NCBI GenBank assembly: GCA_045650025.1
Contig: JAZRQR010000003.1
Coordinates: 1 to 64,000, forward strand
DNA length: 64,000 nucleotides
Direction: 5' to 3'
Origin: SVQP01 sp045650025
GTDB taxonomy: Bacteria > Bacillota > Clostridia > Oscillospirales > CAG-272
Made by a program: the position numbers and the translations under genes. Of the stretch, positions 8,553 to 17,265 are shown in pieces. The notes under the pieces were generated by a model. The model did not search any database and was not told the origin of the DNA. It saw nothing but the letters and a program-made list of their open reading frames with translations. How positions within the stretch are numbered: the first letter of the stretch is position 1; each line of letters begins with the position of its first letter.

Positions 8553-9683
8553 TTACTCCAGTGTGATGATCTGTTCAACGCCTGCAACGTCTTGTTGGCT
8601 GACTTGTACGGTAAATGTCGTATATTGCATGTCGGTATCACACGAGCTCGGTTCGGCGGTTCTTACAATCACGTAGATCTTTCCTTCGGAACAGTAAAGG
8701 TCGTTTACCGTTAATTCAATCGATCCGGAGCTTCTGGTGATGATACGCGTGATAATCAGCGCATTTTCACTAAAAAACGAATCATCGTACAGATCTCGCT
8801 TGCTTTCAATCACAGTCTTTTGATTGGGGATATAAACGTGCTCCAGCATGAGATCGAGATACGCATCATATTCCTGTTTGGATTTGATTAAGAAGTCTTG
8901 ATCATAGAGCAGATTAGGTAACGTATCCGTTACCGTAAATGTTATGGGCGCGGCACTGGCTGAATAATACGCAATGTACGGCATATAACGCAGGGAATAA
9001 TCGTATGCTTCAACACCCATGCCCGTAATCATAGGCTCTTGCTCGGAAAACTGTTCGAGCGCCTGATATACTTGCTCGGTAAAGTCATTTCTGGGAAAAT
9101 CGATAATAATGTAATTGATATATTCATACACGGAAATATTGCCGTTTGGAAATGCCGAAGCTAAATCATATTGTTTGACGAGCTCATCGGCGGATGCATC
9201 TTTTGCCACGTGCAAAAAACAGAGCACTCTTGAGACATACAGATCAAGAAAAACAAGATCGGGACGCTCATTTCGGAACTGATCCGTCCGTGCTTTGATC
9301 ATGGCTTCTTGATCCAGTACGATCTGAGCGACATTAGATGCTACGTTATTGTTTACGTATTCTGTCTTGGTTTCATTGCAGTGAATACAGGTAAAGTCAA
9401 ACTGCTGCACAATATCGTCTGAGTTGTATATCCATTTGCCACTGTCCCATGAGTGTCCATCCCGGTTGCAATCATGGACGACAGGCTTTGTTGTGACTGA
9501 TTCGGTCGTCACGGTTTGCTCATGCTCATTGTTGGAGAACTCTTCAATTGTTTCAAACGGCTCGGCAGTAATCTGTTCGTTTGGCAGTGCGGATGTGTCT
9601 TGCAGCTCCTTGATCAATTCAGCACAGCTGGTAGACATGAACATGCAAAGCATGCACATGGATATTGCAATGACTTTTTTCAT
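8553..9683 (-). CDS. Lipoprotein with a Cys-His zinc-ribbon-like segment, function unknown
   Basis: A 376-aa exported lipoprotein. The signal peptide has lipobox STSC (Cys20), followed by a Thr/Glu-rich linker (about 30-68). Residues about 70-110 hold DCNRDGHSWDSGKW and, 20 residues later, CIHC, a pattern like small zinc-ribbon modules found in clostridial cell-surface proteins. The last 100 residues (SFFSENALIITRII, then a beta-hairpin with Glu and Cys) weakly resemble PrcB C-terminal domains. I do not recognise the whole protein. Start: ATG 9683 with AGGAGG 7 bases upstream. It has its own promoter and terminator. Adhesion or a regulatory surface role are only possibilities. Confidence 0.7.
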   Translation of the reverse strand: MKKVIAISMCMLCMFMSTSCAELIKELQDTSALPNEQITAEPFETIEEFSNNEHEQTVTTESVTTKPVVHDCNRDGHSWDSGKWIYNSDDIVQQFDFTCIHCNETKTEYVNNNVASNVAQIVLDQEAMIKARTDQFRNERPDLVFLDLYVSRVLCFLHVAKDASADELVKQYDLASAFPNGNISVYEYINYIIIDFPRNDFTEQVYQALEQFSEQEPMITGMGVEAYDYSLRYMPYIAYYSASAAPITFTVTDTLPNLLYDQDFLIKSKQEYDAYLDLMLEHVYIPNQKTVIESKRDLYDDSFFSENALIITRIITRSSGSIELTVNDLYCSEGKIYVIVRTAEPSSCDTDMQYTTFTVQVSQQDVAGVEQIITLE

Positions 9684-9724
9684 AGAGCGTCCTCCTCTCG
9701 TGGCGGTATGGATTCATCTAATCC

Positions 9725-9752
9725 ATTATAGCATAAAATGGGTGAGAGTCAA
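9725..9752 (-). promoter_or_regulatory. Sigma-A-type promoter of the 376-aa lipoprotein
   Basis: On the minus strand: TTGACT, 16 bases, TATAAT, with extended TGC. The -10 box ends 41 bases upstream of the ATG. Confidence 0.75.
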
Positions 9753-9761
9753 GTGCAAAAA

Positions 9762-9793
9762 CACAAAAGCTCTGCCGAAGCAGAGCTTTTGTG
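9762..9793 (-). terminator. Terminator of rhaA
   Basis: A 14-bp perfect stem (CACAAAAGCTCTGC / GCAGAGCTTTTGTG) with a CGAA-type tetraloop, 18 bases after the rhaA stop. A T-run is built into the stem end on each strand. Confidence 0.8.
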
Positions 9794-9811
9794 TGATATG
9801 TATGAGTGAAA

Positions 9812-11053
9812 TTATCTCTTGGAGAGAACCTCAGCCTCGTACTCCTCGATCTCCTTGAACCAGCAAGAGCAAGCGCAAGCACCGTTTCTCTGGCAGAACT
9901 CAGCCCAGATGTCGCCGAAGGGAAGGGTCTTAACCTCTTCACGCAGCATCATCAGCTTAGTGGTGTTGCCTGCATCCTGCAGAGCCTTGAGCTCAGCATT
10001 GGGAGAAAGCAGAGCGTAAAGCAGAGCCTTCTGTACGCTTCTCATACCGATAACCAGAGCAGCTACACGGTTGATAGAAGCATCGAAGTAGTCGGTTGCC
10101 AGGAATACTCTGTCAAGAGCATCGCAGCGAACAACTTCCATCATCATTTCTCTGGTGTCATCGTCGAAGTTTACAACGTGGTCAGAATCCCAACGAATGG
10201 GTCTGGTGATGTGCATAGCCAGCTTCTCGGAGAAGCAGAGCATTGCGGGCAGTTTGTCGTAAACAACCTCGGTGGGGTGGTAGTGACCGTTGTCGAACAG
10301 CGGAACGATACCACGGGAGATAGCGTAGGAGAGAGCAAACTCGCCGGAGCCTACGGTGTAGGACTCAACGCCGATACCGAATACCTTGGACTCAACGCAG
10401 GGGTAAACCTTGGTCTTGTCGTAACCGCAAGCCAGGATCTCGTCCAGGGACTGAGCATATCTCATACGGGGACCCATACGGTCAGCGGGAATATCCTTGA
10501 AGCCGTCGCCGGTCCAGAAGTTGATAACGCAGGGATAACCGGTCTCGTTTGCGAAGTACTCAGCGATCTTCATGCAGCAGATACCGTGTCTTACCCAGAA
10601 CTTTCTGATCTCCTCATCGGGAGAAGAAAGGGTCAGGCCGTTTGCCTTGGGGTGAGAGAAGTAGGTGGGGTTGAAGTCCAGACCCATGCCGTGCTTCTTT
10701 GCGAAGTCAACCCACTTTTGGAAGTGCTTGGGCTCCAGCTGGTCTCTGTCCACAAAACCATCCTCGAAGATAGCGTAGTTAGCGTGAACGTTGATCTTGT
10801 GGGTACCGGGGATCAGGGAGAATGCCTTCTCCAGGTCAGCAAACAGCTGGTCGGGACCGGTTGCTCTGCCGGGGTAGTTACCGGTAGTCTGGATACCGCC
10901 AGTCAGAGGGCCATTGTTCTCGAAACCGAGAACGTCGTCTGCCTGCCAGCAGTGCATGGAAATACGAACGTCGGAAAGCTTTGCGATCGCAGCCTCGGTG
11001 TCAACACCGTACTTAGCGTAGATCTGCTTTGCGGATTCATAGCGTTGATTCAT
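9812..11053 (-). CDS. rhaA: L-rhamnose isomerase
   Basis: Interconverts L-rhamnose and L-rhamnulose, the first cytoplasmic step of rhamnose catabolism; a Mn2+-dependent TIM-barrel enzyme. At 413 aa it matches the usual length. Recognisable segments are ISMHCWQADDV, GGIQTTGNYPGRA, the metal-ligand region GLDFNPTYFSHPKA, INFWTGDG, and DNGHYHPTE. ATG 11053 is chosen because AGGAGG (11063-11068, minus) is 9 bases upstream. It is a single-gene unit here: no rhamnulokinase or aldolase gene is in the window. It fits functionally with the two GH78 rhamnosidases at 32708-39283, which would release its substrate. Confidence 0.95.
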   Translation of the reverse strand: MNQRYESAKQIYAKYGVDTEAAIAKLSDVRISMHCWQADDVLGFENNGPLTGGIQTTGNYPGRATGPDQLFADLEKAFSLIPGTHKINVHANYAIFEDGFVDRDQLEPKHFQKWVDFAKKHGMGLDFNPTYFSHPKANGLTLSSPDEEIRKFWVRHGICCMKIAEYFANETGYPCVINFWTGDGFKDIPADRMGPRMRYAQSLDEILACGYDKTKVYPCVESKVFGIGVESYTVGSGEFALSYAISRGIVPLFDNGHYHPTEVVYDKLPAMLCFSEKLAMHITRPIRWDSDHVVNFDDDTREMMMEVVRCDALDRVFLATDYFDASINRVAALVIGMRSVQKALLYALLSPNAELKALQDAGNTTKLMMLREEVKTLPFGDIWAEFCQRNGACACSCWFKEIEEYEAEVLSKR

Positions 11054-11113
11054 TTTTGTGTTCCTCCTGTTGATATATGTGCATTTTTTTGAGAACATAT
11101 ATAGTCAAGATAC

Positions 11114-11142
11114 ATTATACAGTATCAAGCAAAATTTTGCAA
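11114..11142 (-). promoter_or_regulatory. Sigma-A-type promoter of rhaA
   Basis: On the minus strand: TTGCAA, 17 bases, TATAAT. It lies about 60 bases upstream of the rhaA ATG. No clear operator is visible around it. Confidence 0.7.
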
Positions 11143-11184
11143 GATGTTTTTGAAAAAATGTGGGAAAAAGTTTCATGAACTCAA

Positions 11185-11222
11185 AATCGCTACGCAGACC
11201 TGTTAAGGGCTGCGTAGCGATT
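11185..11222 (-). terminator. Terminator of nadE
   Basis: A 13-bp perfect inverted repeat (AATCGCTACGCAG / CTGCGTAGCGATT) with a 12-base loop, 6 bases after the nadE stop. The downstream T-content is modest on the minus strand (TTTT), so efficiency is uncertain. Confidence 0.7.
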
Positions 11223-11228
11223 CAATTT

Positions 11229-13121
11229 TTATAAGGTTTCGATCTCGCACATCCAAGCATTCATGGATGCATCACTGGGCATGCAAAGTCCACCTCTGGG
11301 AGAAATGCTTATCGTGCTGACCGCAACACCGTCGGGCATGCAGGAGCGCTTGAATTGCTGGGTAAAGAAGCGGCGCGTAAACACACGCAGCCAATGCTTG
11401 ATGGTCTGCTCATCAAACTGTCCGTCAAATGCGCAGCACGCAAGGCGATAGATCTTTTCGGGACCAAAGCCGTAGCGCAGGGCATTGTAGATAAAGAAAT
11501 CGTGCAGCTCGTAAGGGCCAACCAGATCTTCGGTTTTTTGCGCGATGTTGCCGTTTTCATCAGCAGGGAGAAGCTCAGGGCTGACGGGTGTTCCGACCAC
11601 GTCGTCAAGGGAGTCTGCCAGAGCAATATTGCCAAGCTCACGTTGTTTCCTTGCAGCATAAGATACCAACGCGCGTACCAACGTCTTGGGAATGCCGCAG
11701 TTTACACTGTAATTGGACATATGGTCGCCGTTGTAGGTTGCCCACCCAAGTACCGATTCAGAAAGGTCGCCCGTGCCGACCACAAGACCGTTATACTGGT
11801 TTGCTACGTCCATCAGGATCTGCGTGCGCTCTCTTGCCTGGCTGTTTTCATATACAACGTTGCGCACTGCAGGATCGTGTCCGATATCCTTGAAATGCAC
11901 GCTGACCGCATCGCCAATCGGGATCTCCTTGAATGTTACGCCCAACTGCTCGCACAAAACGGTCGCATTATTCTTGGTACGCGCGGTTGTACCAAAGCCG
12001 GGCATTGTAATCGCAATGACCTTGCTTGCCGGCATATCAAGTGAAGTAACTGCATCGACTGCAACCAACAGGGCAAGGGTAGAATCAAGACCACCGGAAA
12101 TACCAATCACAAGCGTGTCTGCATGTGCCGCCTTAATGCGTGCGCGCAAGCCTTCTGCCTGCAGCTGCATAATGGTGGCGTGATGGTGATCGGGTACGGA
12201 GAAGGGACTGGGATCTACGAATCTGTTGAGCGTTTCGGAGTCACAGGGCATCAGCGTGAAATCGATCTCGGCAAATTCACGATTACCGGTTTTATTGGTA
12301 AAGGAAGTATCCTTGCAACGCTCGCTGACAAGCAGATGTACGTCAATGTCAGCAAACACATAATCGGTTGAAAAGTCGAGACGATTTTTGTTGCGCAAAA
12401 CAAAGCCGTTTTCGGAAATGAGTGCCTGTCCGCCATATACCGCATCAGTTGTGGATTCGCCTCTGCCTGCGCTTGTGTAGAGGTATGCGCAGTGATTTTC
12501 AGCAGACACAAATTGCGCTTTGATGACATTCTTGGTAATAGCATCAACTAACAGTGGAGTTGCTTCCGTACAGCAGATCAGGGTTGCACCGGCAGCGCAA
12601 AGATCATCGATCTCACCCTTTCCTACACATACACCGATCTTAAGCTCGGGCATAGTGGAGCAAGAGAAGATAGTATTATTGCTAAAGTTGCAGACCTGCA
12701 TGCCGTCGCCAAAAGGATCGTATGCATACGCCGCATCGCAAAGCTTTGCAAAATAGCGTGCATTAGGCTGCTGCGCGGGAACAACGCCCAGAAGCGTGCC
12801 TGCGTTACAAACGGCAGCGCAATCGTACAGCTTTCCGTTCATTTGTACGGGCAAGCCCACGATGCTGACCATATCCAAGTCAGCAGTCAGCTCCAGATAT
12901 GCGGCAAGTGCATTCTTCGCGCTTGTCTGCAAAGTACTCTGGTAAAACAGATCGCCGCAAGTTGCACCGGTCAGACAAAGCTCAGGAAAGGCGATGACGC
13001 GCACGCCGTCTGTCTCATATGCAGCGCGTGCAGTCTGTGCCAATACCTCTGCATTATAAGTAGGGTCCGCAAGTCTGATCTCGGGGGATGCCGCAGCAAC
13101 CTTGATAAATCCGTGTTTCAT
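11229..13121 (-). CDS. nadE: Glutamine-dependent NAD+ synthetase
   Basis: Makes NAD+ from nicotinate adenine dinucleotide, ATP and glutamine. The 630-aa protein has an N-terminal nitrilase-type glutaminase domain (about 1-270; FPELCLTG with the catalytic Glu near 47, and a later KIGVCVGKGE with the nucleophilic Cys). The C-terminal half is an ATP-pyrophosphatase synthetase domain, shown by GISGGLDSTLALLVAVD and GTGDLSESVLGWATYNGD. ATG 13121 follows a CCGGAGG site; the longer upstream reading frame overlaps the promoter. It diverges from pncB, so the two ends of nicotinate salvage share one 160-base control region. Confidence 0.95.
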   Translation of the reverse strand: MKHGFIKVAAASPEIRLADPTYNAEVLAQTARAAYETDGVRVIAFPELCLTGATCGDLFYQSTLQTSAKNALAAYLELTADLDMVSIVGLPVQMNGKLYDCAAVCNAGTLLGVVPAQQPNARYFAKLCDAAYAYDPFGDGMQVCNFSNNTIFSCSTMPELKIGVCVGKGEIDDLCAAGATLICCTEATPLLVDAITKNVIKAQFVSAENHCAYLYTSAGRGESTTDAVYGGQALISENGFVLRNKNRLDFSTDYVFADIDVHLLVSERCKDTSFTNKTGNREFAEIDFTLMPCDSETLNRFVDPSPFSVPDHHHATIMQLQAEGLRARIKAAHADTLVIGISGGLDSTLALLVAVDAVTSLDMPASKVIAITMPGFGTTARTKNNATVLCEQLGVTFKEIPIGDAVSVHFKDIGHDPAVRNVVYENSQARERTQILMDVANQYNGLVVGTGDLSESVLGWATYNGDHMSNYSVNCGIPKTLVRALVSYAARKQRELGNIALADSLDDVVGTPVSPELLPADENGNIAQKTEDLVGPYELHDFFIYNALRYGFGPEKIYRLACCAFDGQFDEQTIKHWLRVFTRRFFTQQFKRSCMPDGVAVSTISISPRGGLCMPSDASMNAWMCEIETL

Positions 13122-13153
13122 AAAAACCTCCGGAAAAACAATTTCTTGAGAAT

Positions 13154-13182
13154 AGTATAGCACGAAGTCGTCGTGATTGCAA
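13154..13182 (-). promoter_or_regulatory. Sigma-A-type promoter of nadE
   Basis: On the minus strand: TTGCAA, 17 bases, TATACT with extended TGC. The -10 box ends 32 bases upstream of the ATG. Confidence 0.75.
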
Positions 13183-13220
13183 GACCTCGCACAAAAAAAC
13201 ACGAAATCTTGACAGAATCA

Positions 13221-13249
13221 TTGACATTCTCTCACGTGTTTGGTATACT
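13221..13249 (+). promoter_or_regulatory. Sigma-A-type promoter of pncB
   Basis: TTGACA, 17 bases, TATACT (extended TGG), 35 bases before the pncB ATG. A second TTGACA at 13209-13214 lies 12 bases upstream and has no matching -10. Confidence 0.8.
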
Positions 13250-13284
13250 AATATCAATAAAATTTACAGGAAGAAGGCAAAACC

Positions 13285-14730
13285 ATGAAAGACATCTCGA
13301 GAAATCTGACAATGCTGTGTGACTTTTATGAATTGACCATGAGCAATGGCTATTTTGCTTGCGGCTTCAAGGACAAAATCACATATTTTGATGTGTTCTA
13401 CCGCTCCAATCCCGATAACGGCGGCTATGCCGTGGTAGCGGGACTTGAACAGGTGGTAGAGTATATCAACGATTTGCATTTTGATGAGCAGGATATTGCA
13501 TATCTGCGAGAAAAGAACATGTTCTCCCAAGAGTTCTTGGACTATCTGCGCGATTTCAAATTTACGGGCGACATCTGGGCAATTCCCGAAGGTACGGTCG
13601 TATTCCCCGGCGAGCCTTTGATGACCGTGCGCGCCAAGGCGATCGAAGCGCAGTTTATCGAAACTTACGTACTCATGATGATCAATCACCAATCCCTGAT
13701 TGCCACCAAGGCGGCAAGATTGACGCGCGCAGCAAAGGGCAGACCAATCAGCGAGTTTGGCTCCAGACGCGCGCAGGGAAGTGACGCAGCTATTCTCGGT
13801 GCGCGTGCCGCATACATCGGCGGTTGCTCCAATACCGCTTGTACCATCTCGGATCTTGCGTTCGGCGTTCCCGCTGCGGGTACCATGGCGCACTCCTGGG
13901 TACAGATGTTTGACGACGAGTACACGGCGTTTAAGACCTACTGCGAGATTTACCCCAACAATGCAACTCTACTGATCGACACCTACAACGTGCTTGAATC
14001 CGGTGTGCCTAACGCAATCCGCGTATTTAACGAGGTGCTCAAGCCCAAGGGCATTACCAAATGTGGCGTACGTCTTGATTCGGGTGACATCACCTACCTG
14101 ACCCAGAAGGTCAGAGAAATGCTGGATGAAGCCGGTTGGACAGATTGTAAGATCGTAGTCTCCAACTCTCTGGACGAATATATTATACGCGAGCTGATCC
14201 GCCAGGGCGCCTGTGTGGATGCGTTTGGCGTAGGCGAGAGATTGATCACCTCGCTTTCCGCTCCCGTATTCGGCGGCGTGTACAAGCTGGTTGCGGTTGA
14301 GAACGAAGACGGCAGCATTCAGCCCAAGATCAAGATCAGCGAAAACGTTGGCAAGATCACCACGCCTCACTTCAAAAAAGTCTACAGATTGCGTGATAAG
14401 CAGTCCGGCAAGGCAGAAGCAGACGTCATCTGCCTGTACAACGAAGTTATCGATGATTCGCAGCCCTATGAGATCTTTGACCCCGAGCACACCTGGAAGC
14501 GCAAGATGATGCTCGAGTATACCGCCACCGAGCTGATGGTGCCGATCTTTAAGCAGGGCAAGCAGGTATATGAGCTGCCCGGTATTGAAGAGATCAAGGC
14601 ACATTGTCAGAATGAGATTGCCGGTATGTGGGAAGAGGTTCGCCGATTCACAAACCCGCACAAATACTACGTTGACCTTTCACAACAGCTTTGGGATATC
14701 AAACACGAAATGCTCAGAAAACGCAGATAA
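13285..14730 (+). CDS. pncB: Nicotinate phosphoribosyltransferase
   Basis: Converts nicotinate and PRPP to nicotinate mononucleotide, with ATP hydrolysis, in the NAD salvage pathway. The 481-aa protein shows the family start LTMLCDFYELTMSNGYF, EFGSRRAQG, GTMAHSWVQMF (the phosphorylated-His region, about residue 203), and GVRLDSGDITYL. The ATG at 13285 follows AGGAAGAAGG. It is divergent from nadE. Only 15 bases separate its stop from the next gene, a secreted lipoprotein that has no promoter of its own, so the two appear cotranscribed. Confidence 0.95.
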   Translation: MKDISRNLTMLCDFYELTMSNGYFACGFKDKITYFDVFYRSNPDNGGYAVVAGLEQVVEYINDLHFDEQDIAYLREKNMFSQEFLDYLRDFKFTGDIWAIPEGTVVFPGEPLMTVRAKAIEAQFIETYVLMMINHQSLIATKAARLTRAAKGRPISEFGSRRAQGSDAAILGARAAYIGGCSNTACTISDLAFGVPAAGTMAHSWVQMFDDEYTAFKTYCEIYPNNATLLIDTYNVLESGVPNAIRVFNEVLKPKGITKCGVRLDSGDITYLTQKVREMLDEAGWTDCKIVVSNSLDEYIIRELIRQGACVDAFGVGERLITSLSAPVFGGVYKLVAVENEDGSIQPKIKISENVGKITTPHFKKVYRLRDKQSGKAEADVICLYNEVIDDSQPYEIFDPEHTWKRKMMLEYTATELMVPIFKQGKQVYELPGIEEIKAHCQNEIAGMWEEVRRFTNPHKYYVDLSQQLWDIKHEMLRKRR

Positions 14731-14745
14731 TAAAGGAGAATGTGC

Positions 14746-17106
14746 ATGAAATTCAAAAAAATTTTGCTGATTGTAATGGCATTGCTGACGCTTGGATGCG
14801 TTGTGTTTGCAGCTTGCAACACTGATCCCGGCATCACCGATTCCGATAACACCGTAACCGATTCCGAGACTACAGAGCCCTCTGCAGAGACGGAAACGCC
14901 CACGACTGATGAAGAAACGACCGCAGAGGAAACAACTGAGGAAGAAACAGTTGCGAATGAATTCAATGATCCGATGTCTCCCACTACGGTAACATTTACC
15001 GGTCAGGAATCCTTTAGCTGGAAAAAAATGCTGACTAGCGCCAACCAGTGCGAATACGAGATCGTCAAGGACGAAAAATGCGGATACGTGCTTAAGCTGA
15101 CCACCAAGGACGGCGCAAACGACCCCTTCATTCTGTTTGACTACAAGGCATACATGAAGAAGTTTGCCATGACACCCGCAAGTGCGGACGACTACAAGTA
15201 CATTGTCATTAAGATCAAGACGGAAAACGTCACCAGCGACGGCTTTGAGCTGTTCTATGCATCCGGTAAGATGACCGGACCCGTTGGCGGTTACAGCAAG
15301 GTAGCAACCTTTGACCAGACCAATTCCGATTGGCAGTACGTCATTTACGACCTCTCACAGGCAGAAGGCTGGACCGGCAAGATCAACTTGTTCCGTTTCG
15401 ACTTCCTGACAGCACCCTCGGGCGGCGGTGAGAGCATGTACATCGCTTCGATCGATCTGTACCAGACTGCCGAGGAAGCTTACAAGAACTTCGACGTGGA
15501 TATGACGCGTCCCGGCACCGGATCTGATCTTAAGGAACAGCCCGTGGACGGCGTTAATTATGACAAGATCAACGCATCCGCAGAGGACTCCTCGGTACTG
15601 CTTTGGTTTGACCACATGACCGAGAAGACCTACCGCAACAACGTCACCCCCTCCAATCTGAACACCTACGTTATTCATATGGCAGGAAACAGTATCGAAA
15701 ACTGTCAGATTTTTGTAGCACCTACCGAATCCAACAGAAACATCCGTATCGAGATCACCGACATGACCAACGGACAGGGAACTGTCCTGAAAACCCAGCT
15801 GCTACGTGAGCATTACGTCAAGATCGGCAATAACTGGGTACCCGATGCGTTGCCTCCCGTAGACGGCGCTGTCAGCATTGCCCAGAACAACTCACAGGGC
15901 TTTGTTCTCAAGGTCTGGGCAGAGGACGGTCAGACCGCAGGTCTTTACAGCGCAACCGTAAACGTTTACGATGCAGATAATGGCGCGTGCATCAAGACCG
16001 CCAACGTATACGTAAAGGTATACGACTTCTCGCTCTCCGAGAAGACGGCTCTTAAGACCGCTGTACAGATGTCTCCCTGGGTTATCTCCAACTCCTATGC
16101 ACAGAAGGGCATGAATGACGTTTCCGCAGAAGAGATCTACAAAATTTACTACGATTTCATGCTGGAAAACCGCATTTCCTGCTACAACTTGCCTTACTCC
16201 CTATGGGATAACCGCGTTATCGACTACCTCAACAACCCCAGAGTGACCAGTTTCAGCATCAAGGAAAGTAACGGCGGTGACGAGGCAGGCGCTCACGCAA
16301 TGCTCTCGCAAAATCCCGAATGGCTGGAAAAGGGCTACTTCTACTACGTTGACGAGCCCACCAGTGCAGAGCTTCTGTATGCACTGCAGTCCAACGGACA
16401 GAGACTGGAATCCACCTATCCCGGTTACAGACAGGTCTCGCCCTTCTTTACCAACATTACCATCGAAGGCATGGACCAGATTTCGTTCATGCAGCCCTAC
16501 ACGCAGATCTGGTGTACCAAGATCTTTGCCTTCACCCCCAGAGACAAGAGCATCATCAGCGGTGCACAGTATCTGACTACGGTGCTGCAGGATCAGCAAT
16601 ACGGCACGTTTGAAGAGAGAATGAAGGCAGAGGTTGCAGGCGGCGATGAGCTGTGGCTGTATTTCTGTTGGGAGCCTAATCAGCCTTATGCAAACTGGCT
16701 GGCTACCGGTGACGGTACTGAGCCCATTGTAACCATTTGGCAGTGCAAGATGACCGATGCTACCGGCGTTTTGTATTGGGGTTCTACTTACTGGAGTGCA
16801 GATCCTTACAACGACCTCGCGTCCACCGTTATCACTAGCGTATACGGTGACGGCGTACTGCTTTACAGCGGTGCAGAGGTTGGCATTTATGAGGCTGTAT
16901 CCTCCTTCAGACTGGAGAATATCCGTCTCGGTATCCAGGACTACCAGATGCTCGACATGCTGGAAAAAGCAGCAGGTGCAGAGGTAACCGACGAGATGGT
17001 AGCGATGGTGACCAAGGACGTCATCACTTACACCAATGACGACGATTATCTGCATGCTGTACGCGTTCTGCTTGCTGAAAAAGTTGCAGAAACATGTGCT
17101 GATTAA
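14746..17106 (+). CDS. Secreted DUF4091 / GH123-like lipoprotein
   Basis: A 786-aa exported lipoprotein, with a signal peptide ending VVFAAC (Cys24) and a long Thr/Glu-rich linker (about 25-70). Residues about 75-260 look like a beta-sandwich carbohydrate-binding module. The second half is a DUF4091 domain related to GH123 (beta-N-acetylgalactosaminidases): a TIM-barrel segment with YFYYVDEPTS and a C-terminal signature of the type SSFRLENIRLGIQDYQML. The substrate is unknown. ATG 14746 is 7 bases from GGAG; an ATG 6 bases earlier is too close. A strong terminator follows. Cotranscription with pncB is odd for a glycosidase. Confidence 0.82.
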   Translation: MKFKKILLIVMALLTLGCVVFAACNTDPGITDSDNTVTDSETTEPSAETETPTTDEETTAEETTEEETVANEFNDPMSPTTVTFTGQESFSWKKMLTSANQCEYEIVKDEKCGYVLKLTTKDGANDPFILFDYKAYMKKFAMTPASADDYKYIVIKIKTENVTSDGFELFYASGKMTGPVGGYSKVATFDQTNSDWQYVIYDLSQAEGWTGKINLFRFDFLTAPSGGGESMYIASIDLYQTAEEAYKNFDVDMTRPGTGSDLKEQPVDGVNYDKINASAEDSSVLLWFDHMTEKTYRNNVTPSNLNTYVIHMAGNSIENCQIFVAPTESNRNIRIEITDMTNGQGTVLKTQLLREHYVKIGNNWVPDALPPVDGAVSIAQNNSQGFVLKVWAEDGQTAGLYSATVNVYDADNGACIKTANVYVKVYDFSLSEKTALKTAVQMSPWVISNSYAQKGMNDVSAEEIYKIYYDFMLENRISCYNLPYSLWDNRVIDYLNNPRVTSFSIKESNGGDEAGAHAMLSQNPEWLEKGYFYYVDEPTSAELLYALQSNGQRLESTYPGYRQVSPFFTNITIEGMDQISFMQPYTQIWCTKIFAFTPRDKSIISGAQYLTTVLQDQQYGTFEERMKAEVAGGDELWLYFCWEPNQPYANWLATGDGTEPIVTIWQCKMTDATGVLYWGSTYWSADPYNDLASTVITSVYGDGVLLYSGAEVGIYEAVSSFRLENIRLGIQDYQMLDMLEKAAGAEVTDEMVAMVTKDVITYTNDDDYLHAVRVLLAEKVAETCAD

Positions 17107-17121
17107 TCACGTAAAATACAT

Positions 17122-17153
17122 AGCCCCGAGACCGATTTTTCGGTTTCGGGGCT
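17122..17153 (+). terminator. Terminator of the pncB-DUF4091 unit
   Basis: A 14-bp stem with one G-T pair (AGCCCCGAGACCGA / TCGGTTTCGGGGCT) and a T-rich loop, 16 bases after the stop codon. Confidence 0.8.
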
Positions 17154-17200
17154 TGTCGTATATAATTATAAACTTTTTATAAAATATATATGTAAATGTG

Positions 17201-17229
17201 TTGAAATTCGAGTAGAATTATGATATAAT
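17201..17229 (+). promoter_or_regulatory. Sigma-A-type promoter of cdaA
   Basis: TTGAAA, 17 bases, TATAAT with extended TGA. It lies 37 bases upstream of the cdaA ATG and probably drives the cdaA-cdaR-FAD protein unit. Confidence 0.8.
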
Positions 17230-17265
17230 GTTATACGGAATTTTATTGCAAAGGCGGTGGATGAA

